A DNA stretch of 64,000 nt from an uncultured Dysgonomonas sp. (GTDB taxonomy: Bacteria > Bacteroidota > Bacteroidia > Bacteroidales > Dysgonomonadaceae). How positions within the stretch are numbered: position 1 is the first letter of the stretch; each line of letters begins with the position of its first letter. Shown one piece after another: positions 1 through 8,631 of the stretch. The stretch is from the NCBI RefSeq assembly GCF_900079725.1, contig NZ_LT599032.1, forward strand, positions 2,920,692 to 2,984,691. The letters are read 5' to 3'. A model generated the notes under the pieces. The model was not told the origin of the DNA. It saw nothing but the letters and a program-made list of their open reading frames with translations, and did not search any database. The position numbers and the translations under genes are program-made.

Positions 1-353
1 ATCTCTAAATTGATTTCATCCGAATTATCTTCCGTTCTATTGTCTGTCGAAAAAACTTCATCGAGTTTATCCAAAGGGATTGCTGCCGAGGTCTTTTTTT
101 CTTCTTTCTCGACAAATATAGAAGCATTTTCTTTCTCTTTTTCATTATTAATCAGCGTGGTAGCTTCTGTCCGGGATTGTCTGATGTCAAATTTACTTTT
201 GCCGATAATATCCTCTTTTGGTACTGCACGAAACGGATTGAAAGCCGATTTTTTAGCAGCATTCTTTTTTCGTTTTTGCATCCGATCCCGAAGTAGATAT
301 AGGACGACAAACAATGCGTACAGTGCAATGGCTGAAATGATATATTGTTTCAT
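1..353 (-). CDS. traD: TraD-like conjugal transfer protein (3' end outside window)
   Basis: An open leftward frame starts at the ATG complementary to 351-353 and runs off the left edge after 117 codons. Residues 2-20 form one hydrophobic segment, then come a basic stretch and the sequence KEDIIGKSKFDIRQSRTEA, followed by a charged Lys/Glu-rich region. A single N-terminal membrane anchor with this FNPF...GKSKF block, directly after two DUF3408 genes, fits TraD of CTnDOT-type conjugative transposons. Only 2 bp separate its start from the stop of the gene upstream, so it is co-transcribed with traA-traB-traC. Family identity rests mostly on gene order; the role of TraD in the transfer apparatus is poorly known. 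Confidence 0.7.
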   Translation of the reverse strand, partial: MKQYIISAIALYALFVVLYLLRDRMQKRKKNAAKKSAFNPFRAVPKEDIIGKSKFDIRQSRTEATTLINNEKEKENASIFVEKEEKKTSAAIPLDKLDEVFSTDNRTEDNSDEINLE

Positions 354-355
354 GG

Positions 356-661
356 CTAAAATATATCGGTGTTCTTTTTGCGATATAGTTCGGTAATCTC
401 GTTTTGGTAAGTATCGAAATGATGCTCCAGCACATTGTTCAGGTAATCGAACAAACTATAATCGTTCTCACCGATAACCTGTACAATCTTCATAACACGT
501 TCGTGGAACTCTTTTCGGATATAGACTGGTTTTCTATCTCTGGTTTTATTCTGGACTTCTCTAAAAAAACAAGCTTCATATTGTTGAACTGCTGTTGGAG
601 CCTCAACATTAGAAGTTTCGCAAGGAGTCGTTCTTTTATTAATTTTCTTTCTCTTTTTCAT
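356..661 (-). CDS. traC: DUF3408 family protein, TraC-like
   Basis: The protein has 101 residues. A very basic N-terminus (KKRKKINKRT) precedes a C-terminal domain with the block RKPVYIRKEFHERVMKIVQ and the ending YLNNVLEHHFDTYQ. That C-terminal half is closely repeated in the next gene upstream (VYICKEHHERIIKILHVI, YIYNVLEHHFTTYQ), so the two are paralogues. DUF3408 proteins sit between parA/traA and traD in Bacteroides conjugative transposons and resemble small DNA-binding or partition accessory proteins. It lies in a tight leftward operon. Its precise role is not established. Confidence 0.8.
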   Translation of the reverse strand: MKKRKKINKRTTPCETSNVEAPTAVQQYEACFFREVQNKTRDRKPVYIRKEFHERVMKIVQVIGENDYSLFDYLNNVLEHHFDTYQNEITELYRKKNTDIF

Positions 662-678
662 ATTTCATTGTTTTTTGA

Positions 679-1137
679 TTAAAATACTTTCTCAATATTA
701 TTATCATACAGTTCGGTTATGTCTTCCTGATAAGTAGTAAAATGATGCTCCAAAACATTGTAGATATAACTGAATAATGAAACATCATTCTTAGCTATGA
801 CGTGCAGTATCTTAATGATTCTCTCGTGATGCTCCTTACAGATATAAACCGTTTTCCCGCTACGTGCAGCTATTGCAGACTCATGTATAAAAAGGCATTG
901 ATAATCCGCCTCTACCTGTGCTTTTGATTTTCGCTTACGTGGTTCCTCGCCTGGGAGTTCTTTTATGGTCTCGTTTACAGGTAGTTGAACTTGTTCTTCG
1001 ACTTGCTCTTCCTGATTAGTCACTCCTTCTATCGAAGCGGGTTCGGGAGAATAAGCTTGTAACTTGCGTTCTCTTCTGCCTGTACGAGCAATGATGTCCT
1101 GAGCGTTCAACTTCGTATCGGTTTTCTTTTCTTCCAT
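679..1137 (-). CDS. traB: DUF3408 family protein, TraB-like
   Basis: The protein has 152 residues. The N-terminal half is acidic and low-complexity (runs of Glu, Gln and Val at about residues 40-70), and a basic RKRKSKAQ segment at about 77-85 follows. The conserved DUF3408 domain (about 90-150) contains KTVYICKEHHERIIKILH and NVLEHHFTTYQEDITELY. It is a longer paralogue of the following gene. The start lies 6 bp after the ParA-type ATPase stop, so the two are translationally close. By family and position it is a conjugation accessory protein working with the ParA-like ATPase. Confidence 0.8.
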   Translation of the reverse strand: MEEKKTDTKLNAQDIIARTGRRERKLQAYSPEPASIEGVTNQEEQVEEQVQLPVNETIKELPGEEPRKRKSKAQVEADYQCLFIHESAIAARSGKTVYICKEHHERIIKILHVIAKNDVSLFSYIYNVLEHHFTTYQEDITELYDNNIEKVF

Positions 1138-1143
1138 AGTGTA

Positions 1144-1899
1144 TTACTTTAGAATTTCGAGCAATTCGTCTGAAAGAGTGTCTATATTGCTGCCTTTTAC
1201 AAGAGACTTATCGACAGGGAACAGTGTAGATCGGAATAGAGCTTTATGGCTGACGGATTGTTCACGTCGGAATCGCAGGCTATTGGGGATAAATGTATTC
1301 AGGGTTGTAAACTCCAATTCATTAATCACCGCCTCATATACTTCGTAGAGTTCAGATTTTTCCCGTCCATCCACCAGATTCCAAAGCAGGTAAATTTCTT
1401 TAATATCAGATTTGCCACTGCCCATAATATCATCACGTACAGTTACCATGTAATCAAGTGTACTCTCCATTACTACACGGTCAGCAGCGATAGGAGCAAT
1501 AATATAGTCCATTCGTGCAAGCGTATGGATTAAATCTACATTGTTGAGCGTTCCCGGCAGATCAAAAAATATAAAATCAAAATCACCTTGCGGAGTCAGA
1601 TGTTCGGCATCAGCGATAGCCTCTTTAGTGTTGCTCTCAATAATGGGATAGGCTTTCTTGTTTTCCAAACGGGTAAACTGTTCGTACAGCATCCCTTTGT
1701 AATACTCGTCACTTTCGCACATCTTAAAATCCCGCTCCCGCATATCTGCTATGGAATATTGAGGATAATCGCAATCAATCACTGCGATATTTTTTTCTTT
1801 TACATAGTGCAAATAGGAAGCTGCCAATACAGTAAGAGTTGTCTTTCCGGCTCCACCCTTTTGGGTTGAGAATGCCACATAAATAGGTTTCTTTTTCAT
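1144..1899 (-). CDS. traA: ParA/MinD-type ATPase, TraA of conjugative transposons
   Basis: The protein has 251 residues. The deviant Walker A motif KGGAGKTT lies at about residues 14-21 with its signature lysine. A switch/Walker A' region (VIDCDYPQYS) is at about 41-50 and the Walker B-like FIFFDLPG at about 110-117. This is the complete ParA/Soj fold and a typical length for the small ParA ATPases that open the tra operon in Bacteroides ICEs. It heads the leftward operon traA-traB-traC-traD. The 790 bp upstream holds no convincing gene and separates it from the divergent mob genes. Confidence 0.9.
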   Translation of the reverse strand: MKKKPIYVAFSTQKGGAGKTTLTVLAASYLHYVKEKNIAVIDCDYPQYSIADMRERDFKMCESDEYYKGMLYEQFTRLENKKAYPIIESNTKEAIADAEHLTPQGDFDFIFFDLPGTLNNVDLIHTLARMDYIIAPIAADRVVMESTLDYMVTVRDDIMGSGKSDIKEIYLLWNLVDGREKSELYEVYEAVINELEFTTLNTFIPNSLRFRREQSVSHKALFRSTLFPVDKSLVKGSNIDTLSDELLEILK

Positions 1900-2690
1900 T
1901 TCAATTAATTTTTAAATGATACAATCGTTTTTTCGTATAGCCGTACCCAAGGAAATACATATATTTCTAAGTATCGACTTTCGTTCGGTGGTACATCTGT
2001 TTTCAGGTAACAACCTTTGAATAGAGGTACATACAACCAACCGTCTATTGGGACATATCCCTGTTGGAACGTTGCAACAGACTTACGTTCTTAGGTTGGT
2101 TCTTTTGTAAATTGGTTGATTTGATATTAGATACTATATATACTACCTATGTATCTGAAAATGGACTATCCAACCATCCTCTCTCTGTACGTTTTCACCT
2201 CTGTATAATCGCACATAGATTCCTCCTTTGGTACAACTGATTGCAGATCTCTATATCTCGCCATACAATCAATTGTCCGGCAAATAAAGCCCATATTTTT
2301 CATACTTACATTATGTTTTTGAGAGGTGGCAGCTTGTGTCCAAGGTTGTCTATGCCTATTGATTTTCAATTGATTATTTTAGTAAATAACTTTGCTGCAT
2401 GAAACGTCAAAGAGGATTCATATCGGTTTTAAGTTTGTTCCGACATTCAAAAAATGCCTGACAGAGATCAGGTTTTTATCCCGAAAAGTTCGGGATAGGG
2501 AGATTGCCCTTTACGGGCAAAAAGTATTTGCATTTGGGCAAATAGCAAGGTATGTTGAGTGCATCGCAAAATGAATTTTGCAGCACACAACCCTTGCTCT
2601 TCCAGAGGGGTATTTTCCTCTCCGAAGTCGGGAAAAATGAAGACGGGTTGAACCGTCCGTAGCGTTCATAAACCACTAAAAAATCATGTT
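1900..2690. other. non-coding spacer between divergent tra and mob operons
   Basis: About 790 bp separate parA (leftward) from mobA (rightward). No ORF here is convincing. The left part should hold the parA promoter; 8 bp inverted arms AACCAACC/GGTTGGTT lie at 2035-2042 and 2094-2101. The right part contains a dense palindrome cluster (2477-2581), listed separately. A divergent tra/mob arrangement with a gene-free spacer is where oriT is found in related elements. Confidence 0.6.
2477..2581. other. candidate origin of transfer (four adjacent inverted repeats)
   Basis: Four short inverted repeats follow one another. TATCCCGAA-AAG-TTCGGGATA spans 2477-2497 (9 bp arms). TTGCCC-TTTAC-GGGCAA spans 2504-2520. 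TATTTGC-6 nt-GCAAATA spans 2525-2544. GCAAAAT-GA-ATTTTGC spans 2566-2581. They end about 110 bp before mobA. Relaxase recognition and nic sites usually lie beside such hairpins immediately upstream of the mob genes. The nic position cannot be assigned from sequence alone. Confidence 0.6.
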
Positions 2691-3122
2691 ATGAACAAAG
2701 AAAAAAGAAATCCCCACAATCGGGGAAAAGGGGGCAGACCCCCGAAGAACGATCCGGCGAAGCATCGACTGACTGTGAACCTGACAGATCAGCAACATGT
2801 CGATTTTTTAGCCTTGTATGAACGGTCAGGTGTACAATCCTTATCCGGTTTTATCGCTGCCCGCATCTTTGGGCATGAATTTCGTGTAGTGAAAACCGAT
2901 GCTTCGGCAGTAGAATTTATTGCAAAACTTACTGCTCTGCACGGACAAATACGAAGTATCGGAGTCAATTACAATCAGGTTGTAAAGGAGTTGCATTCTA
3001 ATTTTGGAGAGAAAAAAGCATTGGCATTGCTCTATAAATTAGAAAATGCAACCATTGAACTGGCCAGAATCGGACGGGAAGTAATGCAGTTGTGCGAACA
3101 ATTTAAGACTAAACATCTCTAA
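2691..3122 (+). CDS. mobA: mobilization accessory protein MobA (relaxosome, MobC-family fold)
   Basis: The protein has 143 residues. A basic start (RGKGGRPPKNDPAKHR) precedes a ribbon-helix-helix-like segment, HRLTVNLTDQQHVDFLALY. After this comes the RSIGVNYNQVVKELH block typical of the pfam05713 relaxosome accessory family. Such proteins bind oriT and help the relaxase open the DNA. The relaxase gene begins 2 bp after its stop. The motif CCACTAAAAAATCA ends 4 bp before the start codon and recurs before topB and, with one mismatch, before the DUF1896 gene. The assignment is firm at family level; MobA follows Bacteroides mob operon naming. Confidence 0.85.
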   Translation: MNKEKRNPHNRGKGGRPPKNDPAKHRLTVNLTDQQHVDFLALYERSGVQSLSGFIAARIFGHEFRVVKTDASAVEFIAKLTALHGQIRSIGVNYNQVVKELHSNFGEKKALALLYKLENATIELARIGREVMQLCEQFKTKHL

Positions 3123-3124
3123 AA

Positions 3125-4378
3125 ATGGTTGCTAAATTTAGTCACGGAAGCAATCTGTATGGTGCACTTTCCTACAATCAAGAGAAGGTAAACGAAGGTT
3201 TAGGAAAAGTTTTGGCTACCAATATGGTGATTGAACCCAACGATGGAGTGTTCAATGTTACCTCTTGTATGGAAGACTTCGAGCGATTTATGCCCTCGCA
3301 TATTCGCATATCAAAACCTGTTATCCATATCTCACTCAATCCACATCCGGACGATAGGCTGACCGATCAGCAACTTGCTGACATTGGACGTGAATATATG
3401 GAGCAGTTCGGATATGGCGAACAACCCTATATGATTTTCAAACATGAGGACATTGGCAGAGAACATATACACATCGTTTCGACACGTGTACGCACGGATG
3501 GCTCAATAATCAGTGACAGCAAAAATTACGAATGCAGCAGAAAGATTACCGATTCTTTAGAACAAAAGTACGGTCTGCACTCAAAAGAAAAGAATCAGGG
3601 CGAGGCATGGCAGCTTACACCAATAGACGTTAGCCAGGGGAACTTAAAAAAACAGGTGGCAAACGTCATAAAACCGCTCTCCGAAATGTATTCTTTTCAG
3701 ACTTTGGGAGAATATCGTGCTTTGCTCTCCATCTATAATATAGGAGTAGAGGAAATCAAAGGAGAAAATAAGGGTAAAGCATATCGAGGATTGGTTTATT
3801 CGGCATTGAATGACAAGGGCAATCGTGTCGGAACACCGTTGAAATCGTCTCTCTTCGGTAAGAATCATGGTTTAGATAGATTGGAAAAACGATTTGGGAA
3901 GTCAAAAGAAACAATCAAGGCAAGCGGCATAGCCAAACAAACTCGTGCTACTGTTTCTGCGTCCTTCGCAAGCACCCGCACAGAGAGCGAGTTCCGAGCG
4001 GCTTTGTGGGAGAAAGGTATCGACCTTGTGCTACGACTGGGCGATGAAGGACGCATCTATGGGGCTACATTTATCGACCATAATCAGAGGGTAGTTCTTA
4101 ACGGTTCTCGTCTGGGTAAGGAGTTTTCTGCAAATGTTCTTAACGGACGTTTTGTAGATAATCCACATCGTGAGGATCTGCAAGTACCAGCACCGAAACA
4201 TTTCGATAATAAGCAACCAACCACCAATCGGAAACCGCAATCAACACACTTCGAGACGAACGATCCGGAGGGAAGTTTATTCTCTGTCTTTACTCCCGAA
4301 GTAGAGGGGACAGATAACAAGCAACCGACCTTAAAACGTAAGAGGAAAAAGAAACGTAGGTATGGGAGGCAGATGTAG
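3125..4378 (+). CDS. mobB: relaxase/mobilization nuclease MobB
   Basis: The protein has 417 residues. The N-terminal relaxase domain contains the metal-binding histidine motif in GREHIHIVSTRV at about residues 112-123, followed by ISDSKNYECSRKI. That order matches the Bacteroides relaxase family, which cleaves one strand at oriT and leads it into the recipient. The N-terminal MVAKFSHGSNLYGALSYNQ is also characteristic. The C-terminal tail is Lys/Arg-rich (KRKRKKKRRYGR) and probably binds DNA. It is coupled to mobA by a 2 bp gap. Its stop lies only 3 bp from the stop of a convergent cargo gene. Confidence 0.92.
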   Translation: MVAKFSHGSNLYGALSYNQEKVNEGLGKVLATNMVIEPNDGVFNVTSCMEDFERFMPSHIRISKPVIHISLNPHPDDRLTDQQLADIGREYMEQFGYGEQPYMIFKHEDIGREHIHIVSTRVRTDGSIISDSKNYECSRKITDSLEQKYGLHSKEKNQGEAWQLTPIDVSQGNLKKQVANVIKPLSEMYSFQTLGEYRALLSIYNIGVEEIKGENKGKAYRGLVYSALNDKGNRVGTPLKSSLFGKNHGLDRLEKRFGKSKETIKASGIAKQTRATVSASFASTRTESEFRAALWEKGIDLVLRLGDEGRIYGATFIDHNQRVVLNGSRLGKEFSANVLNGRFVDNPHREDLQVPAPKHFDNKQPTTNRKPQSTHFETNDPEGSLFSVFTPEVEGTDNKQPTLKRKRKKKRRYGRQM

Positions 4379-4381
4379 TCA

Positions 4382-5287
4382 TTATTTGCTAACTTTAGCT
4401 TGAAAATATGTATCTAAGACTTCTGTAGGGTTTATTTCTTGAATATGAGATAAAAGATTTAATGCTAATCCTCGATTTTTATATGAATAATTCCAGATAT
4501 CAGATATGTCATTTGAGTATTTAATAAGTGTTAGGGATTCATGTATAAGTGTTCCGAGATATAATATCATACAGGCTTCATCTTTATATAGTTTTTTATA
4601 TAATTCTTCTTTATTGGTATGATCAAAATCAGGATCGAACGCTCCTATATCATAAGTACAACCATATAAGGACCCATGAAGGGCTTCGGAGGCATCCGAA
4701 TAATATTGTATTTTATTCAAACTAAAAAACACATCAAGGAATTTACCCCATTCTTCTAAAACTTTGATTCTTTCATTTAGGCTTTTTTTACTCCAACTTA
4801 AATTGGGCTTTGTTTCTGAGAATATTGTTAATGCTTCTTGCACAATTGGAATTTCTTTTAATTTTTCTCTTTTTTTCTTTATTGCATCAGCATGTTCTTT
4901 ATATGTTTCATAGTTATCGATTCCTTCTTTTAAGCTAGTGCCTACTTTGAAATAGTATTTGTAGATGGGGTGTAGAATAAATGCACGATACTCTTTTGCA
5001 TCACATACACTGGCGTAACAAAAGTTTGTGACAGTTTCCATAAACGATCGGGCAAGCATAGTAACTTCACTCGAAAAGCATTCCACTTGAGTAGCTAATT
5101 GAATAAGTGCAGCTCCTGTTTGCTTGCCACTAATTAAAAGTGTAGCTGTTTTTGCTATACGTTCATCCGTAATCTTTGCTATTGCTTCTTGTAAAAGAAT
5201 TAGTTCTGCTCCAAAGAATTGTATTGCTTCGTTATGATAATGTTTTAAGTTTTCAAGAGAATGAGTTGTAGACATTATAGATTTCAA
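4382..5287 (-). CDS. DUF5677-like hypothetical protein (ICE cargo)
   Basis: The protein has 301 residues, is mostly helical in character and has no signal peptide. The blocks EVTMLARSFMETVTNFCYA (about 74-92) and SEALHGSLYG (about 205-214) recall the DUF5677 family, with a conserved Arg-Ser-x-x-Glu and a later His-Gly. I infer that membership from pattern memory, not a search. It interrupts the mobB-mobC backbone on the opposite strand and is AT-rich, which marks it as cargo. Its stop abuts that of mobB with 3 bp between. The biochemical function is unknown; related families occur in defence and stress contexts. Confidence 0.5.
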   Translation of the reverse strand: MKSIMSTTHSLENLKHYHNEAIQFFGAELILLQEAIAKITDERIAKTATLLISGKQTGAALIQLATQVECFSSEVTMLARSFMETVTNFCYASVCDAKEYRAFILHPIYKYYFKVGTSLKEGIDNYETYKEHADAIKKKREKLKEIPIVQEALTIFSETKPNLSWSKKSLNERIKVLEEWGKFLDVFFSLNKIQYYSDASEALHGSLYGCTYDIGAFDPDFDHTNKEELYKKLYKDEACMILYLGTLIHESLTLIKYSNDISDIWNYSYKNRGLALNLLSHIQEINPTEVLDTYFQAKVSK

Positions 5288-5364
5288 TTTAAGTGTATTT
5301 TTTTCTCCATAAAGATAAAATATAATTCTACTATTTGTTTATTTTCAAAAAGATAATAGCCATT

Positions 5365-5467
5365 CCCAGCCACAAGCTACCACTCTCTATACGACTTGCT
5401 TCATATCACAATCATCTACTTACATTCGCATTTTTAACAAATTAGAAACGATCTAAATTCAACGATT
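5365..5467 (+). promoter_or_regulatory. leader of the coupling-protein gene with a shared 13-bp motif
   Basis: CCCAGCCACAAGC at 5365-5377 is followed, after 16 bp, by ACTTGC. Exactly the same two blocks with the same 16 bp spacer occur at 10399-10433, upstream of the DUF3945-type gene. In both places the motif starts 103-105 bp before the start codon and just beyond the 5' end of an opposing cargo gene. It is probably a promoter or leader signal of the backbone transcripts. Function is inferred. Confidence 0.5.
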
Positions 5468-7477
5468 ATGCAACAAGAAGATGATTTAAGAGGACTTGCC
5501 AAAGTCATGGAGTTTATGAGGGCGATCAGTATTTTGTTCGTGCTGATGAATATTTATTGGTTCTGCTATCAAGCAATATACGAGTGGGGAATCAATATCG
5601 GGGTAGTAGATAAAATTCTAATGAATTTTAACCGTACCGCAGGTTTGTTCAATTCTATATTGTGGACGAAAATCTTTTCTGTAGTCTTTCTTGCCTTGTC
5701 CTGTTTGGGTACAAAGGGAGTGAAGGAGGAAAAGATCACATGGAATCATATCTATGTATGTCTTATTTTGGGTTTTGTATTTTTCTTTTTGAACTGGTGG
5801 CTTCTTTATCTGCCTCTTCCCAAAATAGCCAATGCAGGTTTCTATATTTTTACCATTACAGTAGGATATATATTGCTTTTGATGGCGGGTACATGGATGA
5901 GCCGCTTACTCAAAAACAACCTGATGGACGATCCGTTTAATAACGAAAATGAATCGTTTATGCAGGAAACCAAGTTAATGGTAAACGATTATTCGATAAA
6001 CCTGCCTACAAAGTTCTGGTACAAAAAGAAGCAATGGAAAGGATGGATTAATGTAGTAAATCCTTTTCGTGCGGCTATCGTATTGGGTACTCCTGGCTCG
6101 GGTAAGTCTTATGCCGTTGTAAACCAATTTGTCAAACAGCAGATCGAGAAAGGTTATACAGGCTATATTTACGATTTCAAGTTTCCAGACCTTTCGACTA
6201 TTGCTTATAACCATCTGTTAAACAATAGAGAAGGTTATAAGAAAGTACCGACCTTTTATGTGATAAACTTTGATGATCCAAGTCGTAGCCACCGTTGCAA
6301 TCCAATTAACCCGTCATTTATGGATGATATTTCGGATGCATATGAGAGTGCATACACGATAATGTTAAATTTGAATCGAACTTGGGTGCAGAAGCAAGGA
6401 GACTTCTTTGTAGAATCTCCGATTATTCTGTTTGCCGCTATAATTTGGTATTTGCGTATCTACAAGGATGGTAAATACTGTACTTTTCCTCATGCCATAG
6501 AATTTCTGAACAAAAGTTATGAAGATATTTTTCCGATTCTGACTTCGTACCCTGATCTCGAAAATTATCTTTCTCCCTTTATGGATGCATGGAAATCTGG
6601 GGCTGCCGATCAGCTCCAAGGACAGATAGCATCAGCTAAGATACCTTTGTCTCGTATGATTAGTCCGCAATTATATTGGGTGATGTCGGGTGATGAGTTT
6701 ACTTTGGATATCAACAATCCGGATGATCCTAAAATATTGGCAGTAGGCAATAATCCCGACAGACAAAATATATACGGAGCGGCACTCGGATTGTATAACA
6801 GTCGGATTGTGAAGCTGATAAATAAGAAGGGGCAACTCAAATCATCGGTTATCATTGATGAGTTACCGACAATTTATTTCAAAGGGTTAGATAACTTGAT
6901 AGCCACCGCCCGAAGCAATAAGGTTGCTGTATTATTGGGGTTTCAGGACTTTTCGCAGCTAAAGCGTGACTATGGAGACAAAGAGGCTGCCGTAGTAATG
7001 AACACGGTAGGTAATATATTTTCGGGACAGGTAGTCGGAGACACAGCGAAGACCTTATCTGACCGTTTTGGTAAAGTATTACAGAAACGCCAGTCTATGA
7101 CCATCAATCGCAACGATAAATCGACTTCCATTTCTACCCAGATGGATAGTTTGATACCAGCATCCAAAATATCCAATCTGACTCAGGGTATGTTTGTCGG
7201 AGCGATAGCTGATAACTTTGATGAGCGAATAGAGCAAAAGATTTTTCATTGTGAAATTGTAGTAGACAATGAACGTGTAACTTCTGAAACCAAAGCATAT
7301 AAGAAGATACCTGTCATTACCAACTTTGTAGACGAAAATGGTGTAAATCGCATGAAGGAAATGATTAAGGAGAATTACGACCGTATCAAAGCAGAAGTGA
7401 AACAGATTGTGGCGGATGAATTGCAACGCATTAAGGATGATCCAGAATTGTGTAAGTTGCTGCCGAAGGAGGAGTAA
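5468..7477 (+). CDS. mobC: type IV coupling protein, TraG/VirD4 family (MobC)
   Basis: The protein has 669 residues. N-terminal hydrophobic segments lie at about residues 17-40, 60-80, 94-118 and 122-145. Walker A GTPGSGKS is at about 206-213 and the Walker B region SSVIIDELP at about 460-468. The ARSNKVAVLLGFQDFSQL block that follows is typical of TraG/TraD ATPases. The protein should sit in the inner membrane and pass the relaxase-DNA complex to the type IV secretion channel. It is normally adjacent to the mob genes but is here separated by a cargo gene. A strong bidirectional terminator follows. Confidence 0.93.
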   Translation: MQQEDDLRGLAKVMEFMRAISILFVLMNIYWFCYQAIYEWGINIGVVDKILMNFNRTAGLFNSILWTKIFSVVFLALSCLGTKGVKEEKITWNHIYVCLILGFVFFFLNWWLLYLPLPKIANAGFYIFTITVGYILLLMAGTWMSRLLKNNLMDDPFNNENESFMQETKLMVNDYSINLPTKFWYKKKQWKGWINVVNPFRAAIVLGTPGSGKSYAVVNQFVKQQIEKGYTGYIYDFKFPDLSTIAYNHLLNNREGYKKVPTFYVINFDDPSRSHRCNPINPSFMDDISDAYESAYTIMLNLNRTWVQKQGDFFVESPIILFAAIIWYLRIYKDGKYCTFPHAIEFLNKSYEDIFPILTSYPDLENYLSPFMDAWKSGAADQLQGQIASAKIPLSRMISPQLYWVMSGDEFTLDINNPDDPKILAVGNNPDRQNIYGAALGLYNSRIVKLINKKGQLKSSVIIDELPTIYFKGLDNLIATARSNKVAVLLGFQDFSQLKRDYGDKEAAVVMNTVGNIFSGQVVGDTAKTLSDRFGKVLQKRQSMTINRNDKSTSISTQMDSLIPASKISNLTQGMFVGAIADNFDERIEQKIFHCEIVVDNERVTSETKAYKKIPVITNFVDENGVNRMKEMIKENYDRIKAEVKQIVADELQRIKDDPELCKLLPKEE

Positions 7478-7482
7478 ATTTC

Positions 7483-7526
7483 ATAAAGTAAAGAACTGTC
7501 TTAAAAAAAACAGTTCTTTACTTTAT
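7483..7526. terminator. bidirectional terminator between coupling protein and opposing cassette
   Basis: A perfect 17 bp stem (7483-7499 with 7510-7526) has a 10 nt A-rich loop (7500-7509). A/T-rich flanks allow termination in both directions. The TAA stop of the leftward gene lies inside the right arm. Confidence 0.85.
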
Positions 7527-8626
7527 CTAAACTGTGCATCTTTCCATTCATCAACAAGAGTTTTAGATTTAAAAAAGCTGTATGCAAAAGCAAAAAGATC
7601 TGAAAAGTTAATGTTTTCAACACGTAAGAGATGGGTTCTGAATGAAGCGTCTGTTACCTTTCTTCCATTTGCCAGATTTTCCAATAATCTATTTTCTGCA
7701 TTATTCTCGGTATAAACATTTATTGCTAAATCAAGATGATTTAGTGTTGAATCATGAAAAGATTTACCGATGGCAGCATCCGTATCAAGATGAATCATAC
7801 GACTAACAATATATCTTTCAGTAGGAGAAACGATGTTTTTTTGCTCTATTAATTCTTCCATCATCATAGAAAGATTTCCATTTCCATCTCTTTTTGCAAT
7901 GATATCCAATCTCCTAATATTTTGGCAGTGATACTCCCAATATTCATCATAATTATCTTTAGGATTAACACTTTTATCTAAGAAAAACGAGCACCCTTCA
8001 TGGCTTCTATTGTAAATAGAAAGTTCATGCCACCATTTAGGGTTCGGTGGAATAAGTTGTGACTCAAATAATTTTTGTGGAGGCTGGGTTGAATACACTA
8101 CGTGAGGATTGACCCTAATGTATATAGGACTTTGAGGACGATTATTTGACATCCAGCCTAATACAGTTAAGGGCACATATCCATCTATGTACCCATATTG
8201 ATTATTAAAGTGTATGATTTCAGAATCATTAATTCTTTTAAAAACAGAATAATCCACCAACTCTCTATCTCTAACATGCTGAAATAAAGAAGGATTTGCT
8301 TTAAATAAAGGCTGGTTTTCAGAGTATAATTCACATTTTCTACGAAGACATATGATATCTTTTACATATTCAGCTTCAAGTCCAACGCAAATACAAGCAA
8401 TCCTTTTGGGTTTATCATAATTAGTAAAATGTCCTATGATAAAGTAGCTTGCAGCTATATTTTCTTCATATTCTCCAATAAATTGAGCTCGAAAATTTAT
8501 AGATTCTATAGCTGCTGCATTACCTTCATGAAGGAGGTTTTCAAAATTATGAAAAAGACTCTCTCCAATTTTAATTTTTTGAGAAGATAGCCATTCAAGA
8601 AAGATATAATATTCTTCTATATTCAT
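7523..8626 (-). CDS. unknown protein, second gene of a two-gene cargo cassette
   Basis: The protein has 367 residues, no signal peptide and no membrane segment. I do not recognise a family. It has a helical N-terminus (about 1-60), a beta-rich middle (about 60-170, containing RIACICVGLEAEY) and a Trp/His-rich stretch (PNPKWWHELSIYNRSHEG, about 195-212). The C-terminus contains a run of acidic and Asn residues (LDLAINVYTENNAENRLLE). It starts 5 bp after the stop of the PD-(D/E)XK-like gene, so the two form an operon. The cassette interrupts the ICE backbone on the opposite strand. A role as partner of the putative nuclease in anti-phage or anti-plasmid defence is inference only. Confidence 0.45.
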   Translation of the reverse strand: MNIEEYYIFLEWLSSQKIKIGESLFHNFENLLHEGNAAAIESINFRAQFIGEYEENIAASYFIIGHFTNYDKPKRIACICVGLEAEYVKDIICLRRKCELYSENQPLFKANPSLFQHVRDRELVDYSVFKRINDSEIIHFNNQYGYIDGYVPLTVLGWMSNNRPQSPIYIRVNPHVVYSTQPPQKLFESQLIPPNPKWWHELSIYNRSHEGCSFFLDKSVNPKDNYDEYWEYHCQNIRRLDIIAKRDGNGNLSMMMEELIEQKNIVSPTERYIVSRMIHLDTDAAIGKSFHDSTLNHLDLAINVYTENNAENRLLENLANGRKVTDASFRTHLLRVENINFSDLFAFAYSFFKSKTLVDEWKDAQFR

Positions 8627-8631
8627 AACAA

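Noticed and set aside
10-396. 128-codon plus-strand ORF at the left edge
   Set aside because: It is antisense to the TraD-like frame, is Ser/Phe-rich and has no family pattern; the minus-strand frame fits the operon.
2166-2369. 67-codon minus-strand ORF in the tra/mob spacer
   Set aside because: No recognisable domain or conserved start context, and it lies in a region expected to be regulatory; kept as non-coding.
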